From NCBI RefSeq assembly GCF_016863255.1, contig NZ_BOON01000022.1, positions 1 through 64,000 on the forward strand: a stretch of DNA of 64,000 nt. The letters run 5' to 3'. The notes under the pieces were generated by a model. It saw only the letters and a program-made list of their open reading frames with translations. It searched no databases and was not told the DNA's origin. Made by a program: the position numbers and the translations under genes. Shown one piece after another: positions 60,051 through 64,000 of the stretch; within the stretch, counting starts at the first letter, position 1, and each line of letters opens with the position of its first letter. The DNA comes from Planosporangium mesophilum (GTDB lineage: Bacteria > Actinomycetota > Actinomycetes > Mycobacteriales > Micromonosporaceae).

Positions 60051-62135
60051 TCACGGAGGAGAGTGGGGCACCAGGCGGGCGTGGTCGTCGCCGTGTTCAC
60101 CCGTGAGGGTCGTCGGCTCGCGCCGGGCCCAGAGGCGCTCGACGTGCACGCCGTCCCAGCCGCGTGGCATCCGGACCGGCCGCTCGCACCACGACTCCGG
60201 GGGGCCGTCGCGCAGCCGCACCCCGGTCAGGCCGTACACACAGGCCGTCAGAAATCCGCCCAGGTTGGCGGTGAAGGGGCCGGCGACCGGCTGGTCGGGG
60301 TACACCTTCGGGCTGAACTCGGTGGTGATCCGGAAGGGCTCGACGACGAAGTCGGCGTAGCCGCGTTCGAACAGTTCCCGGGCGGCGTCGCGGTCGTCGA
60401 TCCGTGCCGCGTACACGCCCAGCATCGACGACAGCATCGGTGCCCCCGCGTACCGGTGGGCGAACCGGAGGTAGTACGAAAGCGTCCGGCGCTCGGTCTC
60501 GGGGTCGACGTCGAACCCGAGCGGGAACAGCCCGGCCGGCGCCTCCGGCGTCTCGCCCTTCTCCTCGTCGGGGTCGTAGTCGTCGTGGTTGAGGATGATC
60601 CCGTTGTCCCGGTCGATCGGTAGCACGACCTCGGCGGCCAGGCGCTCCCAGGCGTCCGGCTCGCCGCGCCCCAGGGCGCGGCCGAGCGCCGCCGCCTCGC
60701 GGAGCGCGACGATGGCGGCCATGTTGACGAAGGCGTTGTTGTTCACCGTCGTGTTCGTCTGCGCGACGCCGTTGACGTAGCGGATCTCGTAGCCGCGTTC
60801 GGTCCGTTCGAGCCGGTCGTCCAGCCACTCGGCCACCCCGGACAGGACCGGCCAGGCCCGCTCGCGGGCGAACTCGGAGTCGCCGGAGGCGTGCAGGAAC
60901 CGGGCGAACGCGACGGCGACGTCCATGCTGACGTGGTGCTCGACGGCGGCGGCCGGGGCGTCCACCGGCGCGGCCTCCTGGCCGTGGCGCAGGCTGCTCT
61001 CCCACGGGAACTGCACGCCGCCCCGGCCGACCGCGGCGGCGTTGCTGCGAGCGCCGGGCAGGCGGGTTCGCCGGAAGTTCAACAGGGCGCGGGCGGCCTC
61101 CGGGTAGGTGACGGTCAGCAGGGGCAGGGCGAACATCTCGATGTCCCACATGATGTGGCCCCGGTAGTAGTGGTAGTTCGGCCAGTAGGCCAGCCCGAAC
61201 AGCGAGGTGCTGCTGGGCGAGGAGGGGTGCGCCGACGTGTGCAGGTAGAAGTACGCCGCGTCGGCGAGGGCCTGCCAGCGGGTCGGCGCGCCGACCAGGA
61301 CGACCCGGCCCTTCCACAGTTCGCGCCAGGCGGCCCGGTTGTCCGCGCGCAGGCCGTCGAATCCGCGCAGCCGGGCGCCCTGAAGCATCCGGACCGCGTG
61401 GATGTGGGGCTCGTCGTGCAGCGCCTGGGGGAGGAGGCTGACCATCCGCCGCAGCCGGTAGCGGCGGCCGGCCTCGGCCCGGAACGAGTACGTGGTGCTC
61501 AGCGGCCCGATCCGGCTGCGGTCGAAGATCCGGTCGAACTCGTCCGTCCCGTTCAGCGTCGTCACGTAGGCGACCCCGCACGTGCTCAGGCCGCCGAAGC
61601 TGCGCCAGCGCAGCAGGCCGTCGACCGGCTGGGACGCCAGCGTGCCACCCGGGTCGACCTCGCGATCGACCCAGCTGCCGGGCAGGCCGCGAGTGTCGAT
61701 GACCGCCGCGATCGTCAGGTCGCAGTCCCGGTCGACCCGTAGATCGATCTCCTGGAGCACCAGGGTCGGCTGGGTGCGGCTGCAGAAGTCCAGGATGTCG
61801 ACCTCGGCGCGTGCGTGCTCACCTTCGAAGGTGAAGTGACCGGACAGCTCACCGCAGGAGAAGTCGTACCGGTACTCACCCAGCCGGAAGCGTTCCGGGC
61901 TGGCAGACAGCGTCACTCCGTCGACGCTCAGGTCCCCGCCCAGGGGATAGGGGGCGCGGGCGAACGCCTCCACCTCGTTGGCCGGGTCCAGGCCCTCGAA
62001 CCCGCTGAGGACGGACACCCCGTTGGACATCGGTATCTTGCCGACGCGCATGCCCACCACGCCGTTGGAGAGGTACGCGGGCAGGTACCGCGGGTGCCAC
62101 TCGGTGACCGGGTCCGGGCTGATCACATCGGTCAT
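60051..62135 (-). CDS. Glycoside hydrolase family 65 protein, atypical active site
   Basis: The 694-residue protein follows the GH65 layout: an N-terminal beta-sandwich (about 1-270), linker and (alpha/alpha)6 barrel. It has SNGVVGMRVGKIPMSNGVSV (about 18-37), WPNYHYYRGHIMWDIEMFAL (about 340-359; WD is conserved in the family) and TVNNNAFVNMAAIVALREAA (about 493-512). GH65 members hydrolyse or phosphorolyse trehalose, maltose, kojibiose and nigerose. In canonical phosphorylases the general acid Glu lies in a GPDEYH-type motif just before NNN; here that stretch reads NGVAQTNTT, with no Asp-Glu. The enzyme may be inactive, use another residue, or belong to a distinct subfamily. It overlaps the GH31 gene by ATGA. 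Confidence 0.85.
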   Translation of the reverse strand: MTDVISPDPVTEWHPRYLPAYLSNGVVGMRVGKIPMSNGVSVLSGFEGLDPANEVEAFARAPYPLGGDLSVDGVTLSASPERFRLGEYRYDFSCGELSGHFTFEGEHARAEVDILDFCSRTQPTLVLQEIDLRVDRDCDLTIAAVIDTRGLPGSWVDREVDPGGTLASQPVDGLLRWRSFGGLSTCGVAYVTTLNGTDEFDRIFDRSRIGPLSTTYSFRAEAGRRYRLRRMVSLLPQALHDEPHIHAVRMLQGARLRGFDGLRADNRAAWRELWKGRVVLVGAPTRWQALADAAYFYLHTSAHPSSPSSTSLFGLAYWPNYHYYRGHIMWDIEMFALPLLTVTYPEAARALLNFRRTRLPGARSNAAAVGRGGVQFPWESSLRHGQEAAPVDAPAAAVEHHVSMDVAVAFARFLHASGDSEFARERAWPVLSGVAEWLDDRLERTERGYEIRYVNGVAQTNTTVNNNAFVNMAAIVALREAAALGRALGRGEPDAWERLAAEVVLPIDRDNGIILNHDDYDPDEEKGETPEAPAGLFPLGFDVDPETERRTLSYYLRFAHRYAGAPMLSSMLGVYAARIDDRDAARELFERGYADFVVEPFRITTEFSPKVYPDQPVAGPFTANLGGFLTACVYGLTGVRLRDGPPESWCERPVRMPRGWDGVHVERLWARREPTTLTGEHGDDHARLVPHSPP

Positions 62136-64000
62136 GGGGACAGCTCCCAGTCTCCCGGATCCTCGTCGAGAACCCGTTCCGGCCGGCCGGGCACCTCGAC
62201 CCGGACCGCGCGCCGGGCCGGTGCGAAGTCTCCGTCGCGGCGCGCGGTCACGGTCCCGCCCCGGTAGGCGTACCGGGTGGTGGCCGAGGGGCCGGTGACG
62301 CCGACCCCGTCGTCCTCGTACAGCACGCCCTCGGCCGCGTTGTCGGCGTCCGGGAACACCCGCAGGGTCAGGGGATCGAGGGGGCCCTCGTCGACCCACC
62401 GCCGCACCGGGCCGAACGGGATGACGGCGCCGCCCCGGGCATAGACCGGGAGCTCGCCCTCCAGCGGCGCGTCGGCCAGCACGGAGGCGCGGCCGTCGGC
62501 CGCCGCGCCGGTGCGCAGGTCGTACCAGCGCCCCTCGGGCAGGTACACCTCCCGGGTCCGGCGGCCCGGCCGCAGCACCGGCGCGACCATCAGATCACGG
62601 CCGAGCAGGGCCTGGTCGTCGCGCAGCCGGGCGGACTCGTCGTCGCCGTAGTGGTACAGCAGCGGCCGCAGCACCGGCGCCCCGGTCCGGGACGCGTCGG
62701 CGAAGACCGTGTACAGGTACGGCAGCAGCCGGTAGCGCAGTTCGAGGGCGCGACGGCACACCGCCTCGATCCGCTCGCCCCACACCCACGGCTCCTGGTC
62801 GGAGCAGCCCTTGGCGTTGTGGGCACGTGCCAGCGGGTAGAACGCGCCGAGCTGGTACCAGCGGGCGAGCAGTTCCGGGCCGGCGTCGGCGTAGAAGCCG
62901 CCGATGTCGGCACCGGCGAACGCGGCGCCGCACAGCCCCAGGGTCAGCAGCTGCGGCAGGGACAGCTCCAGCTCTTCCCAGTAGCTGGCGTTGTCGCCGG
63001 TCCAGGTCGCCGCATCGCGTTGCAGGCCGGCGAAGCCCGCCCGGCTGAGCAGGAACGGTCGCTCCCCAGGGCGGTGCCGGATGATCGCACCGCGCGTCGC
63101 GACGTTCTCGGCGTTCGCGTAGACGTTGTGCACCTCGGCGTGCGTCGTCCGCTCGTCCGGCGGCCCGTGCGGGGTGTCCGGGGGTGGGTCAACGGGGCGC
63201 GCCCCGGGCTCGTAGATCGGCCGGTCCCGCATGGACGGCTCGTTCATGTCGTTGACGAAGCTGTGGATCCCGGTCGCGAGTAGTTCGTCGTGCAGGTGCC
63301 CCCACCAGTCGCGCACGTCGGGACGCAGGAAGTCGGGAAAGGCGCACAGTCCCGGCCACACGTACCGCAGCAGTAGGCGGCCGCCGCTGTCGGACAGGAA
63401 GTACCCGCGCTCGGCCCCCTCGGTGAACGGGCGGTAGCCGCCCTCGGGCTGGTACTTGATGCCGACGTCGACGAGCAGCACCGTCTGAAGACCCTGTGCG
63501 GCGAGGTCGCGGACCAGCCCGGCCGGGTCGGGGAAGCGTTTGCGGTCCCAGGTGAAGTTCCGGTACTCGTCGAGGGCCTCGATGTCGAGGTACACGGCGT
63601 CGGCCGGGATGCCGTCGGCCCGCAGCCGGGCGGCCACCTCCCGGATCTGTTTCTCGGTCTCGTAGCCCCAGCGGCTGTGGTGGTAGCCGAGCGCCCACCG
63701 GGGCGGCAGCGGCATCCGGCCGGTCACCGACGTGTAGCGCCCGACGACGTCGCCGGGGTGCGGCCCGGCGATCACGTACTGGTCCAGCTCACCGCCGTCG
63801 CACGCGATGACCAGGCGCTCGCCGCGCTCATCGGTCAGGTCGAAGACGGAACGGTACGTGTTGTTCAGGTACAGCCCGTGGCACCGGCCCGCTTCGTCCA
63901 TCGCCAGGTAGAACGGGATTGACTTGTACAGCTCGTCGGTACCGGGGCAGTGGCCGGAGAACCGGTCGGTGTTCCAGAAGGTGTGCCGTCGGCCGCGCTT
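62132..64000 (-). CDS. GH31 alpha-glucosidase, N-terminus beyond window edge
   Basis: The frame is open to base 64000, where the N-terminal part is cut off; about 622 residues are visible, and reading continues upstream of the first in-window ATG (63901) with WNTDRFSGHCPG and YKSIPFYLAMDEAGRCHGLY, a conserved GH31 stretch. It also has YHHSRWGYETEKQIREVAAR, the nucleophile region HSFVNDMNEPSMRDRP, the acid/base region ATWTGDNASYWEELELSLPQ, and a C-terminal beta-domain (LMVAPVLRPGRRTREVYLPE). It should release terminal alpha-glucose from oligosaccharides. It overlaps the GH65 gene by 4 bases, so both are coupled at the head of the glucan/trehalose block. Confidence 0.94.
   Translation of the reverse strand, partial: KRGRRHTFWNTDRFSGHCPGTDELYKSIPFYLAMDEAGRCHGLYLNNTYRSVFDLTDERGERLVIACDGGELDQYVIAGPHPGDVVGRYTSVTGRMPLPPRWALGYHHSRWGYETEKQIREVAARLRADGIPADAVYLDIEALDEYRNFTWDRKRFPDPAGLVRDLAAQGLQTVLLVDVGIKYQPEGGYRPFTEGAERGYFLSDSGGRLLLRYVWPGLCAFPDFLRPDVRDWWGHLHDELLATGIHSFVNDMNEPSMRDRPIYEPGARPVDPPPDTPHGPPDERTTHAEVHNVYANAENVATRGAIIRHRPGERPFLLSRAGFAGLQRDAATWTGDNASYWEELELSLPQLLTLGLCGAAFAGADIGGFYADAGPELLARWYQLGAFYPLARAHNAKGCSDQEPWVWGERIEAVCRRALELRYRLLPYLYTVFADASRTGAPVLRPLLYHYGDDESARLRDDQALLGRDLMVAPVLRPGRRTREVYLPEGRWYDLRTGAAADGRASVLADAPLEGELPVYARGGAVIPFGPVRRWVDEGPLDPLTLRVFPDADNAAEGVLYEDDGVGVTGPSATTRYAYRGGTVTARRDGDFAPARRAVRVEVPGRPERVLDEDPGDWELSP

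Overview
The window is GC-rich DNA with a compact, operon-rich layout, many GTG starts, frequent 4-bp ATGA gene overlaps and actinobacterial families (DUF574 SAM methyltransferase, septum-formation lipoprotein, GAP-family membrane protein, OtsAB-independent TreX/TreY/TreZ trehalose genes). It is most likely a chromosomal segment of a filamentous actinomycete. Codon style and the abundance of GTAC suggest Micromonosporaceae, and a methyl-accepting chemotaxis protein would suit a motile member such as an Actinoplanes relative; the genus is inference. I saw no rRNA, tRNA, CRISPR array, prophage or intact insertion sequence. No gene-free stretch exceeds about 275 bases.

Left part (1-8.3 kb): small membrane proteins (six-helix protein, HdeD-like, SHOCT), an AI-2E-type permease, a glycogen-debranching-like (alpha/alpha)6 enzyme with an SCP2-like protein, a GAP-family protein, and an HxlR regulator divergent from an NmrA-type oxidoreductase with two operator-like boxes between them. 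From 8.3 to 14.6 kb lies a candidate catabolic locus: a leftward operon (DctA-type transporter, carboxymuconolactone-decarboxylase-like protein, SDR, LigI-like amidohydrolase) divergent from a rightward unit (EthD-like protein, IclR regulator, D-2-hydroxyacid dehydrogenase). Two PcaR-like boxes sit between them.

Middle (14.6-38 kb): DinB-like protein, a membrane-anchored L7/L12 C-terminal-domain protein, a phosphotransferase remnant, GatB/YqeY, an SDR flanked by two copies of a palindromic repeat, an NhaA-DsbA fusion antiporter, a slipin, a PQQ-propeller protein, and a CPA2 antiporter with its RCK_C regulator and small membrane proteins. These are followed by a zinc alcohol dehydrogenase, an IorAB-type molybdenum hydroxylase with a PucR regulator, and a six-gene two-component/MacB-like export operon preceded by a second membrane-fusion protein.

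Right part (37-64 kb): secreted and lipoprotein genes (alpha/beta hydrolase with a TetR regulator and a nested operator, septum-formation lipoprotein, a stand-alone pre-peptidase-like domain protein, and a five-Asp-box sialidase-like protein carrying the same domain and the same upstream leader). Next come a RecD2 helicase, an SPFH protein with two small membrane ORFs, Nudix, MOSC, a chemotaxis receptor and an aldo/keto reductase. The end is a leftward alpha-glucan/trehalose block: GH31 (cut by the window edge), an atypical GH65, GlgX/TreX, TreY and TreZ. TreX-TreY-TreZ would convert glycogen to trehalose; GH65 and GH31 probably act on related alpha-glucosides. Transcription units are often closed by long perfect hairpins, and three convergent gene pairs meet with their stop codons abutting as TGATCA.
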